A stretch of 64,000 bases of DNA. Origin: Leptospira kirschneri serovar Cynopteri str. 3522 CT (GTDB taxonomy: Bacteria > Spirochaetota > Leptospiria > Leptospirales > Leptospiraceae). Both the position numbers and the translations under genes were made by a program. This document shows, one piece after another, positions 1-10,249 of this stretch; within the stretch, counting starts at the first letter, position 1; the number at the start of each line of letters is the position of its first letter. Where the stretch lies: the NCBI RefSeq assembly GCF_000243695.2, contig NZ_AHMN02000013.1, positions 155,001 through 219,000 on the forward strand. The letters are read 5' to 3'. Under the pieces are notes generated by a model, which saw only the letters and a program-made list of their open reading frames with translations, was not told the DNA's origin and made no database searches.

Positions 1-989
<989 letters not shown>

Positions 990-1079
990 ATCTTGGATTT
1001 CCCAATGGAATAGGACTTGTTTAAAACAGCCAGGCGGGGAGGAAAGTTTTTTTCATGACTGGACGGATAGAGAATTTAA

Positions 1080-1103
1080 AAAACAGAACGAATGTTCTGT
1101 TTT
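1080..1103. promoter_or_regulatory. Perfect palindrome, operator-like, upstream of the hydroxyacyl-CoA dehydrogenase gene
   Basis: Arms AAAACAGAAC and GTTCTGTTTT flank a 4-base centre GAAT, about 105 bases upstream of the start at 976. The core GAAC-N4-GTTC and the 24-base size are what TetR-type or LexA-type dimers bind. A decayed relative with arms AAACAAAAC/GTTTTGTTT sits at 1352-1378. No regulator gene is next to it, so the cognate protein is unknown; it could also simply be a transcript hairpin. Confidence 0.4.
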
Positions 1104-1252
1104 AAAGTAACGGAAAGTGAAAAAGAAAAGATCAGAATGATTCAAAAAGGATTTTTAAAATTTTCGAGGATTTCTCGCTGGGCGTGCCTCTGCGAAATGG
1201 TTTGGAAAAAGTGTAATGATTTGTAAATGCGCAGAGTCGCGCTCTCCGCTTC

Positions 1253-1314
1253 AGTCAAGTTATTGAATACGAACGAAATTCAAGATGGAGATCGAAAAAG
1301 CCAATAACTTGACT
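1253..1314. repeat. Inverted repeat (13-bp perfect arms), probable remnant of the TAACGTGAG-end repeat family
   Basis: AGTCAAGTTATTG at 1253-1265 is the exact reverse complement of 1302-1314, with a 36-base loop. The sequence after it (CTCCGCATCGATC) resembles the right part of the repeats at 56111-56272 and 53600-53715, so I read it as a decayed copy of that family. No coding capacity. Confidence 0.45.
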
Positions 1315-1367
1315 CCGCATCGATCGCTCACGTGCCGAGCGACCCGGAGATAAACAAAACAGAATGA

Positions 1368-1526
1368 ATGTTTTGTTTAAAACGCTTAAGGTGTCGTTTG
1401 TCTATAATTTTGAAAGCAGAGATCCAATCTGAAAAATATCTGCAATTCTTAGCTGGAAACATCCGACTGTCCAAAACTATTAGCTATTCGATTGGTTTTG
1501 TCAGTAGTAAAGAGAATTCATATTAG
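1368..1526 (+). pseudogene. 52-residue ORF ending exactly at a mobile-element boundary; possible gene fragment
   Basis: ATG at 1368 opens a frame of 52 codons with a protein-like tail (KAEIQSEKYLQFLAGNIR...). Its TAG stop at 1524-1526 is made of the last bases of the element's target duplication plus the first base of the element at 1526-1623. This suggests a coding tail cut by the insertion. I recognise no family, see no good ribosome binding site, and it may be chance. Confidence 0.2.
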
Positions 1527-1623
1527 AGTTGTTGAAAAATGAATTCTCCATCTGTTTCTATTTTATGCAAATCGGCAATTGAAGCAGTTTTGTTAATCGC
1601 CACTATGGAATTTTCAACAACTC
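1526..1623. mobile_element. MITE-like element, family A (98 bp), TSD TATTA
   Basis: Ends GAGTTGTTGAAAAAT and ATTTTCAACAACTC are inverted repeats, and the element is flanked by identical TATTA at 1521-1525 and 1624-1628. It is in the opposite orientation to the copy at 48236 and shares its interior (TTCTCCATCTGTTTC; CAATTGAAGCAGTTTTGTTAATCGCC). It has no open frame, so it must move with a transposase supplied elsewhere, if it moves at all. Confidence 0.85.
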
Positions 1624-2076
1624 TATTAGTCGTTTAGAGTGCGTCCTAAAACTCAATTTTACTTTATCAAAAATAACAGTGTCTTATTATATTCTAAGTG
1701 TAAATTTTTGAAAAACACGCCTCATTTTTGGAAATTATTATAATATAAAATGAATATTCTGTGATCATTATTTTCTTGGTTTTACTGAGAATGAATAAAG
1801 AATACGTTAGTCATTTATGAAGTATTTGAAATATTTAAATATTCTGAAATTACAATTTAGGGCCCGCGCCTTGTATTTCGGTGAGTGCCGCTCTTTTTAT
1901 TTAGGGCTTAGGTCCCTTTTAGATATTATTATCGAACTCGGATTAAGACAAGCATTACGTTTAACTGAATTACTCCCCTGTGAAATTTTCTTGAATCGGT
2001 TTTAAAAAACACCTATTTGCCAAACATGTGCAAAAAAGTAATCATTCCTTTGTTCTTCTTTCTTAAGGAGACTTTA

Positions 2077-4605
2077 ATGTTGAAATACATATTCAAAACA
2101 ATATATTCCTATTCTTTTATATTGATGGTCACATTTTTTGCGGGATGTGGGGGAGAAAATTCAAATTCATTTGGAATTTCTTCTTTAAAAAGTTCATTTT
2201 TAAATTTGATCGATTCACACTCTAACAATTTGACTGTGATTCCTACCGGAGGACTTTATGTTTTTGTAACTAGTTATACAAATAGTACTTCCGTTTTACC
2301 TCTTACTCACAATGGAAACTTCTCGGGTATTTCCGGCGCAGATGCATATTGTAATTCTCATATTCCTTCTAGCCTATCCGGGACCGGGCCTTATAAAGCG
2401 ATGATTGTAGACGGTGTTAATCGTGTTGCGACTACGGTCGGACCGAATTCTTCGTCAGGACAAAAGGATTGGGTCTTTGTAAAAAATACTTCGTATTACA
2501 GACCGGATGGAAAGATGGTGTTTACTACGAACGACTCTGGGCTTTTTGATTTTTCGACTGGAAATCTAAGTTATGCGTTCGCCGATTTTTTTTACCTCTG
2601 GGATTTTGGGATTTGGACTGGACTTCAGTCTAACTGGAAAACGGCTCCATCTACACAACTTTGTTCTTCTGGATCGCAGCCTTGGACAAACGGAAATGCT
2701 TCCGTTCAAGGAGGGATTGGATATGCAAATTACAAAACAGGGACTTCTATTTCGGCGGGTTCTATTCCTTGTCAATGGAAGGAAACCCAAGACCCAAATT
2801 CTCAAGGAAGTATGGAGATGGGAATACTTTGTGTACAAGAAAAACCTGTCACATTGAAAGCAAAGATCGGTTTTTTAGAGGATTCTCAGTGTCATAATAA
2901 TAATGCTCATAGTTCTCCTTTCACGATCCCTTGGAGTCAATGCCACGAGTTCAAACGTCATTTTGATCCCGTGACCGGAGTTGCCGTTTCGAGCGACGTT
3001 GCAAGTCCTGGAAGTTACAGACCAGTTCCCGGTCAGGTTCATTTGAATTTTTTCAACAGCACTCAGACAAATCCGGCGGGTTGTTACGTATCTAATTTAC
3101 AAAGTGGTCTGGATGGAAATATAAGTGCTCCTCAGATAAACACTTGTTTGAAGACCATCCCCGCTCCGGATCGGGTTCGAATTACGGTTGTGCTGGACTA
3201 CAAAACAAGTCTTGTATATAACAATTCGATCGGTACAATCCGTAGCGTTTGGGAGAAGACAACAATTTCAGCTCTCAATTATTTTCCATACGACCAGAGT
3301 AAATTTTTCCAAACTCTATTCGTGGACCCGAATACACAAAAGAGTCAGGTGGAGCCTTACTTTGAAGTAGTGTTGCCCTTGAGTGAATATTGGAATGCAA
3401 CTACGAAAACGTACGATTTAGGAACCGTAAACCTTTTGAGTTCAATCCCCACGAGTCTCATGAATAGCATGAAGTTGACTCTTTCAAGTTGGCAGGGAGT
3501 GGTGGAATTTCATAATCGAATGGAAGCTCCATCCGAATCCGTGGAAAAGATTCACTTTGATATGTTTATCAACAATCCAGCTCGGAATTGTGTAACTTGT
3601 TACACAATTAATTTTAATGGCACATACGGTTCCGGAGCCTATCCGGGGAATCTTTTCTTGAGCGCGCCACAGGCAAATATTATCATCGCATCAGAACTTT
3701 CGGTTGATATTCCTTTGGGTCATGAGTTCGGACATACCATAGTACAATCTGCAGCTCCTTGGACATTAACTACGACTAATAATTGGGCGGGACAGTTTAG
3801 AAATTCTAATAATCAAAACTATGCACGGGCGCACAATCTGTATGAATACCAAGATATGAATATGGCGCTGACGGAGGGGATTGTAAATCCTATCGGTAGA
3901 TATTTGATTAGCGGAAATCGGGGGAACTGGGTGCAAGGAAACTACTATCTGGGTACATACCAAAATGGTTGGCAGTTGGATCCGATCGTGGACCAGGCGT
4001 ATTCCGATTACCAAAGGTTTCGGTATGAAATGTGGGTCCGAGGAATCTCAGAAAATTCTCCGGAGTGGAACTCCAGGTTGCAAAATATCCAAAGCATCAA
4101 TTCTACTTTTACAAATTATAGCACAAACTCAAACAATGAATATCGTTATGACGGCTTTGTTCATTATCTGTTGCAAGTGCCTCCGTATCATGTGGATAGT
4201 TATTACGCAATTGGAAACTATGCTCCTTATTTAAATCAATTTGAATATCGATACGATCAAATGAAGTTACTGGGAGAAATGTTGGACGGTGGGCCGGTAA
4301 ATTTCAAGTGGGTCTATTATGGAGACGTGGTTCATCCTAAGAATTCTAGAGTGAGTTTGAAAGATTTGTTAACCACTTTGAATGAACTCTACGACGGTTC
4401 TCCTCTTCCTGCAAACGGAAGTCCGGGATTCAACGACAAATATCTTTCGATCAAAAGTCCTTTTTCTCCCCAATCTCTGGGATGGAAATTGATCCAAAAG
4501 GGACTTATTTCTAAGAGCGAAGTGGATAATTTATTTCGTGCGGTGGGAATGGATCAACTCGCAAACATCTGCGGTTATCCTTGGGCTTTACCAGATTGTC
4601 AATGA
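2077..4605 (+). CDS. DUF1554 lipoprotein fused to a putative zinc metalloprotease domain (842 aa)
   Basis: Exported lipoprotein of unknown role. I start it at ATG 2077, 7 bases after AAGGAG, rather than the longer frame upstream, because this gives a proper signal peptide with lipobox FAGC at residue ~23. Residues ~60-255 form a DUF1554 domain, a Leptospira-enriched module, with [15 protein letters not shown] and [20 protein letters not shown]; the same block recurs in the gene at 55156-55959. Residues ~260-842 are different: HEFGH at 549-553 fits the HExxH zinc motif, and E600 in an ALTEG context could be the third ligand of a gluzincin. Protease activity is inferred from the motif only. It stands alone; a strong hairpin follows at 4637-4670. 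Confidence 0.85.
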   Translation: MLKYIFKTIYSYSFILMVTFFAGCGGENSNSFGISSLKSSFLNLIDSHSNNLTVIPTGGLYVFVTSYTNSTSVLPLTHNGNFSGISGADAYCNSHIPSSLSGTGPYKAMIVDGVNRVATTVGPNSSSGQKDWVFVKNTSYYRPDGKMVFTTNDSGLFDFSTGNLSYAFADFFYLWDFGIWTGLQSNWKTAPSTQLCSSGSQPWTNGNASVQGGIGYANYKTGTSISAGSIPCQWKETQDPNSQGSMEMGILCVQEKPVTLKAKIGFLEDSQCHNNNAHSSPFTIPWSQCHEFKRHFDPVTGVAVSSDVASPGSYRPVPGQVHLNFFNSTQTNPAGCYVSNLQSGLDGNISAPQINTCLKTIPAPDRVRITVVLDYKTSLVYNNSIGTIRSVWEKTTISALNYFPYDQSKFFQTLFVDPNTQKSQVEPYFEVVLPLSEYWNATTKTYDLGTVNLLSSIPTSLMNSMKLTLSSWQGVVEFHNRMEAPSESVEKIHFDMFINNPARNCVTCYTINFNGTYGSGAYPGNLFLSAPQANIIIASELSVDIPLGHEFGHTIVQSAAPWTLTTTNNWAGQFRNSNNQNYARAHNLYEYQDMNMALTEGIVNPIGRYLISGNRGNWVQGNYYLGTYQNGWQLDPIVDQAYSDYQRFRYEMWVRGISENSPEWNSRLQNIQSINSTFTNYSTNSNNEYRYDGFVHYLLQVPPYHVDSYYAIGNYAPYLNQFEYRYDQMKLLGEMLDGGPVNFKWVYYGDVVHPKNSRVSLKDLLTTLNELYDGSPLPANGSPGFNDKYLSIKSPFSPQSLGWKLIQKGLISKSEVDNLFRAVGMDQLANICGYPWALPDCQ

Positions 4606-4636
4606 GATAGGGTAAAATCCTTCTAGTTTAAACGAT

Positions 4637-4670
4637 CGATCGCGAGATATTACGATTACTCTCGCGATCG
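4637..4670. terminator. GC-rich hairpin between convergent genes
   Basis: Arms CGATCGCGAGA (4637-4647) and TCTCGCGATCG (4660-4670) pair perfectly over 11 bp with a 12-base loop. It lies 31 bases after the stop of the DUF1554/zincin gene and could stop transcription from both sides, but there is no T-run, so a terminator role is an inference. Confidence 0.5.
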
Positions 4671-4674
4671 TCAT

Positions 4675-4782
4675 AGGTTCTTGAAAAATTCTATAGTGAC
4701 GATTAGCAAAATTGTTTCTATTTTATGGAAACGGTCGATTAAAGTAGTTTTGTCAATTGAATTAGGAATTTCTCAACAACTC
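4675..4782. mobile_element. MITE-like element, family A, diverged copy at the 3' end of the M48 gene
   Basis: Same layout as other copies: TTCTTGAAAAATTCTATAGT at the left and AATTTCTCAACAACTC at the right. The target duplication is no longer recognisable. Its right boundary falls inside the TAG stop codon (4782-4784) of the neighbouring protease gene. Confidence 0.7.
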
Positions 4783-6761
4783 TATTGAAGAATGATCTGA
4801 TCAACTTTATTCTTCCTATATTTAACAAATGCATTTCCGTTTTGAGAATATCCAAGATAGGGTCCGTTTTTTTGGAATTGTTTACCGAAAACTTTTTCGG
4901 CAATTCCTCTATCTGAACCAATAGTCACACCCTTATCGATACCAGGGCTATTGTCTCCGTATGCATTGACTTGAAGAACCGAACCAATATTTAATAAAAA
5001 GGAAGTTTCTTTGTTACTATAAATATAAAATTCACTTCCGGAAGATTTATCGACTTGGATCTTATCCGGTTGTCCCCATAGTTTTAGTAGATCCTCTAGT
5101 TTATCACCAGGACCAATCCCACCGACCTTGAAAACATTTTGTTTTGTGTTCTGAGATGGTTCCGGCAGATTGATTCCTTGAATATTTGCGAGATACTTTG
5201 CCCAACCAGAAAAAGAATCATAATTTTCTAAATAATATAAAGCTAATTGTTTCGTTTTCGGAGTTTTTTCTTTGTAAGATTCTAAAAGAACGTAATTTAA
5301 AATAGGAGTAAAGTTTTCGTAAATATAATCCGGATCTAATTGTAATTTTTGATGAATTGAATTTCCGATTCCTTGTAAATAAGCCTGAATGTCCGGATTC
5401 GATTTAGATTTTTCACTGAAACTTTGTACTCTTTTATCCACCATATTTGCAACCGATTTGAAAATCTCCATGGCCTTTTCTTCATCGTCGGTCCAATACA
5501 AAACCACTCCAAAATTATTTGCCAGAGGAATGGAATTTTCAGCTCTTACGGTGCTTCCTGCAAGAGACTTTGCAACGTTCATGTCGTTTTCTTCGGTGGA
5601 ATAAGAAAGAAGGACTGCATAGTTTGAAATAAAGTAAGGATCTTCTGTTTTTATAATTACCTTTTGATAAGCTTCTTTCGCTTTTGCATACGCGGCTTGG
5701 TTGCCAGGAGTCGTTCGCATAACAGCTCTTTTACGAAGTCCGCCTGGAAACAACATAGAATCCCGAAAAGAAGGCATATCGATAATCGGCTTAATTTTTA
5801 AATCTTCGTTGCTTGCGGTTGACATCCAAATTTTATGAAGACAAATTGCATAAGATTTTTCTAAATGAGTATTACCGGGAAATTTAGAAAGAGCCTTTTC
5901 TAAATTGGATTTAGCCAGATCTAGATTTTTACCGAATTGGATATCATCAAAGGTTTTTTCCAATGTAGCCAGTAAAGAATAGAGTTCCTGTTTATCGCTA
6001 CTGAATCTGGAAAGTCTATCGTTCGGAGAAGGATGACTTGTAAAATACAAAGAAGTCATAGATTCCGGACTGGTTTTATCTAATTTTTTTTTCGCGATAT
6101 ATTCTTTATATTGATTATCTATATCGCTCATCAATTCCAAGGTACGAATCATATATTCTCCGCCGTAACCCGCTTTATTTAAAAGTTGAAATCCGGTTTG
6201 ATCTGCATCTACTTCCTGGTCCTGAGAAAATTTAATATTTTCTAATATAACTTCTCCGCTTGGATTTCCTTTCAACTGATAGAATTTTTTTACAGAATTA
6301 AAGGTATGTTTATTATAGTAGTGTGAAAGTTCGTGGGATAAAACACCCGCAATGTATCTTTCTCTATAAAAATTCAGTTTATCTTTTACGTCCGGTTCTG
6401 AATTTGCAATTACTTGATCTAAAATATCTAAAGTACCCGAATTGATACAAAACTGTCCGCCCGCCATAGCGAAAGCGTTGAAAGAATTGTCCTGAATTAA
6501 ATTATAAACGATCGGAAAAGTAGGATTCCCTGAGGAATCAGCCAGTTTACGGAACGCCGAATCGATGGGTTTTTTCCAATGATTATGATCTTTGAGAACC
6601 TTTCTAGATTTAAGAATCGTTCCGTATTGATAAGCGCTTTGACGAACGATTTGAGCATACAACTCGGCGTCGAAATCAATCGTATTATTTTTTTGAGCGT
6701 TAGTAGGAAAATAAATTGATAACGTTCCAGCGAAGAAGATGAATTTGAAAAACCTTTTCAT
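4782..6761 (-). CDS. Secreted M48-family zinc metalloprotease with C-terminal repeat region (659 aa)
   Basis: Peptidase of the M48 type, as in the periplasmic chaperone/protease BepA. The N-terminus MKRFFKFIFFAGTLSIYFPTNAQ is a signal peptide, so it acts in the periplasm. HELSH at residues 143-147 supplies two zinc ligands and the catalytic Glu, and E183 in QEVDAD is the expected third ligand. The region from ~260 on is helical and TPR-like (BepA also has TPRs), and the last ~110 residues form a separate domain (GGIGPGDKLEDLLKLWGQPDK). The stop codon is completed by the end of a MITE copy, so the natural C-terminus may have been longer or slightly different. It forms a single-gene unit. Confidence 0.85.
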   Translation of the reverse strand: MKRFFKFIFFAGTLSIYFPTNAQKNNTIDFDAELYAQIVRQSAYQYGTILKSRKVLKDHNHWKKPIDSAFRKLADSSGNPTFPIVYNLIQDNSFNAFAMAGGQFCINSGTLDILDQVIANSEPDVKDKLNFYRERYIAGVLSHELSHYYNKHTFNSVKKFYQLKGNPSGEVILENIKFSQDQEVDADQTGFQLLNKAGYGGEYMIRTLELMSDIDNQYKEYIAKKKLDKTSPESMTSLYFTSHPSPNDRLSRFSSDKQELYSLLATLEKTFDDIQFGKNLDLAKSNLEKALSKFPGNTHLEKSYAICLHKIWMSTASNEDLKIKPIIDMPSFRDSMLFPGGLRKRAVMRTTPGNQAAYAKAKEAYQKVIIKTEDPYFISNYAVLLSYSTEENDMNVAKSLAGSTVRAENSIPLANNFGVVLYWTDDEEKAMEIFKSVANMVDKRVQSFSEKSKSNPDIQAYLQGIGNSIHQKLQLDPDYIYENFTPILNYVLLESYKEKTPKTKQLALYYLENYDSFSGWAKYLANIQGINLPEPSQNTKQNVFKVGGIGPGDKLEDLLKLWGQPDKIQVDKSSGSEFYIYSNKETSFLLNIGSVLQVNAYGDNSPGIDKGVTIGSDRGIAEKVFGKQFQKNGPYLGYSQNGNAFVKYRKNKVDQIILQ

Positions 6762-6936
6762 TTTGTTGAGACCTTTAGAAAAAATATCGATAGGGACAGT
6801 ATAAGATGATCAAAAAAATTTCGTTGTCAAGCTTGATTCAATTCTATTTTTTTCATACAAAAATTACATATAACTTTTAACTACTATATACATTTATCCG
6901 AAGTTGAAAAAAACGCGGACTTAAAAATAAAGTTTC

Positions 6937-7118
6937 TTAGTCCTCTTCGGAAAAAACGTTCAGGTCAAATAAAGTACAATATGGATCTTCTTTAATTCCT
7001 AAAAGATGAGCAAACGCAGACTCGGTTTTCCCACCTTCATTATTAAGAAGACGAATTTTTTATCTAAATTGTGATCCGGCAGAATTTTATTTTCTATTTC
7101 GAGATGAATAAATCCCAT
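6937..7118 (-). pseudogene. Frameshifted gene remnant (~60 codons)
   Basis: Read from ATG 7118-7116 the frame gives MGFIHLEIENKILPDHNLDKK. It then needs a one-base shift in the A6 run near 7055-7061 to continue as IRLLNNEGGKTESAFAHLLG and onward to ...NVFSEED stop at 6937. The two halves read as one protein across the shift, which is typical of a decaying gene. The upstream frame (LFLRNVWIKIEQ) is open for a further ~12 codons. Family not recognised. Confidence 0.45.
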
Positions 7119-7563
7119 TTGCTCGATCTTTATCCAAACATTTCGTAAAAAAAGTTTTTAATTTTAAAACGAACTAGAATTGAATTTTTATTTTGCAAAA
7201 TTTTTTCTTCAAATTTAGATTCCAAAAAGTTACAAAATGGATTTCTTAAAGTTTTTGGAATCTAAAAACATACAAGAATATCTACTTCTCTAAAATTATG
7301 ATCTATACTTAAAAAAATAGTTCCGCGATGACTGGTTTAAAATTAGATATTTTTCAAGATCCTGCATCGGAAATTTTTGTTTCCAATTTTGAAATGGTTT
7401 GTGGATAAAATTGAATTTTAAAATTAATAAATAAGAATATTTAAATAAATTAATATTTATTGAATATTCAGATTAGGATGATTTTACAGATAAGGTAATT
7501 ACACAAAACTATTCGGAACTGCACAATAAAAAATCCAAACCAATAAGTTTACCACTTCAATCC

Positions 7564-7762
7564 TGTGAATTCAACGTAAGAAAATTGGGCGAATCAAGAC
7601 CGTGCTTTCAGCTACAGTCAATAAATTGTATGAAGGAAACTGAATGCAATATTTCTTCTTTAGTTTCAATTTAATTATAGAACGCGACCCGTAGGAAAGC
7701 GTTCTGCTGAGTTTCTCTACGCTTTAAATCGCTTTCGCATTGGATTCTATCGAACTAACGTA
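7564..7762. repeat. Family B interspersed repeat (TAACGTGAG-end family), diverged
   Basis: Contains GTGAATTCAACGTAAG, then AAAATTGGGCGAATC, AGTCAATAAATTG and, at the far end, GAACTAACGT. The same blocks occur in order at 56111-56272 and partly at 13447, 48342 and 53600. Non-coding; nothing else is visible in the surrounding 7120-7820. Confidence 0.55.
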
Positions 7763-7823
7763 AAACAAAACTTTGGGATAAATATTTAGGTGCTCAATTT
7801 GATAGGGGTGGGTAAAAATATTA

Positions 7824-7917
7824 GAGTTTTTGAAAAATTCTATAGCGGAGATTCGTAAAACTGTTTTAGTTATCCATTTCAATGGAATAGATAGGAGGAT
7901 TAATTTTTCAACAATTT
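7824..7917. mobile_element. MITE-like element, family A (left of the luxR-type gene)
   Basis: Left end GAGTTTTTGAAAAATTC after TATTA at 7819-7823; right end AATTTTTCAACAA. Same orientation as the copy at 8494-8585, so the two bracket the membrane LuxR-type gene. Confidence 0.75.
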
Positions 7918-7938
7918 TAATTATAAAAAGGGTTAGGA

Positions 7939-8466
7939 TCAATCTTCTTCGGGCAACAAAGGAGAAATGAAATACGCAATGAATTCCAATTTACCGGTAG
8001 TTCCAGATTTTTGATAGATGGAAAATGTTTGGTTCTCGATCGTTTTCAAACTTTTTCCTCGAATAGCAGCGATTTGGTGATTAGACATACCTCTTAAAAG
8101 TAAAAGGGCAATTTCTTTTTCTTTATCGGAGAGGTCCCATTCTTCCAATTGTTTTTGAAGAGATTCCCAGAAAGATTGATTGTTCTGAACTAAAAATTGA
8201 TTTTTATTTTTGAGTCCTTCGATCATTACTTTAGCGGATTCAATATCCGCTTTTGTGTTTCTAATTTCCTGAAATAAAAAATAAATTCCAATAATAGATA
8301 ATAGACCGAATGCAGCTTCGATCGTAGTGAAATAAGCCTGAGATCTTTCTATCCAATTAATATCGAATGCGAAGGTTAAAACTTCTTCAATGATCCAAAG
8401 TAAAATTAAAAAGATATACATCGAAAAAAAATAAAATCGCCTTTCTTGTGGAAACCAAAGTTTCAT
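7939..8466 (-). CDS. Membrane-anchored LuxR-type HTH regulator (175 aa)
   Basis: Probable transcription factor tethered to the inner membrane. Residues ~10-32 and ~50-68 are two hydrophobic helices, ~70-110 looks like a coiled-coil linker, and residues ~110-165 form a LuxR/GerE helix-turn-helix: LSDKEKEIALLLLRGMSNHQIA followed by KSLKTIENQTFSIYQKSG. There is no sensor domain beyond the membrane helices. Start ATG 8466-8464 is the only good one. It is monocistronic and sits between two same-orientation MITE copies (7824-7917 and 8494-8585), which will lie in its 5' and 3' flanks and could affect its expression. Targets unknown. Confidence 0.8.
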   Translation of the reverse strand: MKLWFPQERRFYFFSMYIFLILLWIIEEVLTFAFDINWIERSQAYFTTIEAAFGLLSIIGIYFLFQEIRNTKADIESAKVMIEGLKNKNQFLVQNNQSFWESLQKQLEEWDLSDKEKEIALLLLRGMSNHQIAAIRGKSLKTIENQTFSIYQKSGTTGKLEFIAYFISPLLPEED

Positions 8467-8493
8467 TTTTACCTTCTAAAGAAAATTTTATTA

Positions 8494-8585
8494 GAGTTTT
8501 TGAAAAATTCTATAGTTCAGATTAAAAAAATACCTCAATCAACTATTTCCATAGAGCAGATGGAGAGTTAATTTTTCAACAATTC
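8494..8585. mobile_element. MITE-like element, family A (right of the luxR-type gene)
   Basis: GAGTTTTTGAAAAATTC at the left, AATTTTTCAACAATTC at the right; flanks TATTA (8489-8493) and TATTT (8586-8590) are a nearly intact 5-base duplication. It lies only 27 bases upstream of the start of the LuxR-type gene, in its promoter region. Confidence 0.75.
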
Positions 8586-8590
8586 TATTT

Positions 8591-9079
8591 ATGTAATTAT
8601 TGAATTACACCAAAAGTAAGTTTAATTTCAAATAACTTGATAGAAACTCTATAAAATGAATTTTTAATATACTTTTGTTTTTTAAATTTCATGCGGGTAT
8701 TTCTTGTAAAAAATATTTATTTTCAAGTTTTATAGAAATTCCTTATTAAAACTTATTTCTAAAATTTAAAGATTCATTTCCAAAAAAATTCTTACTGATC
8801 TTTATAAAATTGGAGTAACCTGAATTTTTATCGTAAAACTTTGTGTATTCTATTATAAGTTATGAGTAATTTTACAATGAGTATTAAATTTGAAACTTGT
8901 GCTAAATGAAAAATTTTTATATCTAAAAGTCAAGCTCTATTGGGATCACCGAAAATTCTATAGGTAAAAACCACTAATGGTAAAATCGTTTCTGAGTAGT
9001 TTCCGCAATTACTGTTTACACCTATTGAAGTGGATTTGGAAATCGATAGAATGAACGGATATTGAAGGAAGAATATATA
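8591..9079. other. AT-rich intergenic region, no gene seen
   Basis: About 490 bases with very low GC and no frame, hairpin or recognisable repeat that I can support. It must contain the promoter for the two coupled lipoprotein genes that follow. Confidence 0.5.
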
Positions 9080-9580
9080 ATGAAACTTTTAAGTTTGATT
9101 CTAAAAGAGTTTGAAAAGAGCTTTTGTAAAAATAAGATAAAGTATATTCACCTCGTTTTTGGGACGAGTTTATTTTTTACGGCATGTGTCTTTCCACAAC
9201 AAAGATACGTTTCTTATTATCCTACTGACTACGTTTATAAAGGTGACTTACAAGGTTTGGAGAATTGTCTCCGTTTGGGAGGGGGAATCAATCAAAAAGA
9301 TCCGTTTTTTAAAAATTATACTCCTCTTATGATCGCAGCAAAGGAAGGAGAATACTTAATTTCGGAATATTTAATTAGACACGTAAATGCAAGAACAAGA
9401 GACGGACATACAGCCTTGATGAAGGCATCTTTTAACCGTTATCCCGGAAATCGTAAAACTTCGGGTGCGGATATACATACAATGACCTTACAAGGGCATA
9501 CGGCTTGGTCAGAGTCTACATTAGAATATTATAAAATGATTCAAGATATTCTTATTAAAGCCGGTGTTGGTGCTAAATGA
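9080..9580 (+). CDS. Ankyrin-repeat lipoprotein (166 aa)
   Basis: Small surface or periplasmic lipoprotein with ankyrin repeats, which usually bind other proteins. Start taken as ATG 9080, 8 bases after AAGGAAG. The signal peptide has a long charged n-region (KEFEKSFCKNKIKY) then a hydrophobic core ending in lipobox FTAC. Repeats follow: TPLMIAAKEGEYLISEYLI and DGHTALMKASF, the latter interrupted by a ~25-residue insertion before GHTAWSES and a final helix. The stop overlaps the next start by 4 bases (ATGA), so the two are translated together. Binding partner unknown. Confidence 0.75.
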   Translation: MKLLSLILKEFEKSFCKNKIKYIHLVFGTSLFFTACVFPQQRYVSYYPTDYVYKGDLQGLENCLRLGGGINQKDPFFKNYTPLMIAAKEGEYLISEYLIRHVNARTRDGHTALMKASFNRYPGNRKTSGADIHTMTLQGHTAWSESTLEYYKMIQDILIKAGVGAK

Positions 9581-9924
9581 TGAAGTTCGCACATTATTTT
9601 TTACTTATAATTTTTATATTTTTTTTAGAGCATTGTAAAATGGATACCTCTGGCTGCGAAAAGAATTGTGAGGCTCAGTTGTCTATCTGTCTTCTCGCTG
9701 CGATCAATTCAGAATCCTCCGCTGTTCCTTTTCTCTGTTATCAAGTATGTGATACTTGTAAGGATAATTGTAGATTAAAGACTTCTTCAGGAAGTGGGGC
9801 TAATCGGGGTAGTGGGACACGGACAGGCGGAGGAAGTTCTTCGAGCGGCAGTGGGGGAAGCAGCGGCGGAACTGGTCACGGCGGAGGGGGAGCGCACAGT
9901 GTTTATGAGGATTTTACATTTTAG
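9577..9924 (+). CDS. Cys-rich small lipoprotein with Gly/Ser-rich tail (115 aa)
   Basis: Function not recognised. Signal peptide MMKFAHYFLLIIFIFFLEHC ends in a lipobox-like LEHC. The mature part has an even set of cysteines (CEKNCEAQLSIC, CYQVCDTCKDNC), probably disulfide-linked, then about 35 residues of almost pure Gly/Ser, ending AHSVYEDFTF. The tail is GC-rich compared with its surroundings, purely from GGN/AGC codon content. Its start overlaps the end of the ankyrin lipoprotein gene by 4 bases, so the two products may work as a pair. Confidence 0.65.
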   Translation: MMKFAHYFLLIIFIFFLEHCKMDTSGCEKNCEAQLSICLLAAINSESSAVPFLCYQVCDTCKDNCRLKTSSGSGANRGSGTRTGGGSSSSGSGGSSGGTGHGGGGAHSVYEDFTF

Positions 9925-10249
9925 AAAAACGTAAAGTATACTTCTATGAGACCCAAGGATAACGAACTTAAAATCAAATTTCTGTATGAAATCCATATTT
10001 TCTAAATGTCATCGTTCAATAAATTTATTAAGTAAGGTCCTTAAAAATAATTTCAAATATTATAAAAAGAAAGTTTCGATTTATCCTTGATAGGGATTTT
10101 GTTATAAGATCAAAAATATCGTTTCAAATTTTTACGGGATGGATTTTTCAAAACGATTCCGATCAAAATAAAAAGGGATTTTTAAAAAAACAACTTTGAA
10201 TTTATTTGAAATGGAATCGTATCTTTTTAACTAATTCCGTCTTATTATT
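9925..10249. other. Intergenic region, no gene seen
   Basis: About 325 AT-rich bases between the lipoprotein pair and the kinase pair. No supported frame or repeat. Confidence 0.45.

Noticed and set aside
1817..2005. 62-codon forward frame before the DUF1554/zincin gene
   Set aside because: No ribosome binding site, no domain or signal, and a composition typical of the surrounding non-coding DNA; probably chance.
7724..7942. 72-codon reverse frame after the LuxR-type gene
   Set aside because: Made of a repeat and a mobile-element copy; overlaps the stop of the real gene.
7819..8590. Composite transposon carrying the LuxR-type gene
   Set aside because: No transposase in or near it, and the outer flanks are not a convincing shared duplication; kept only as a hypothesis.
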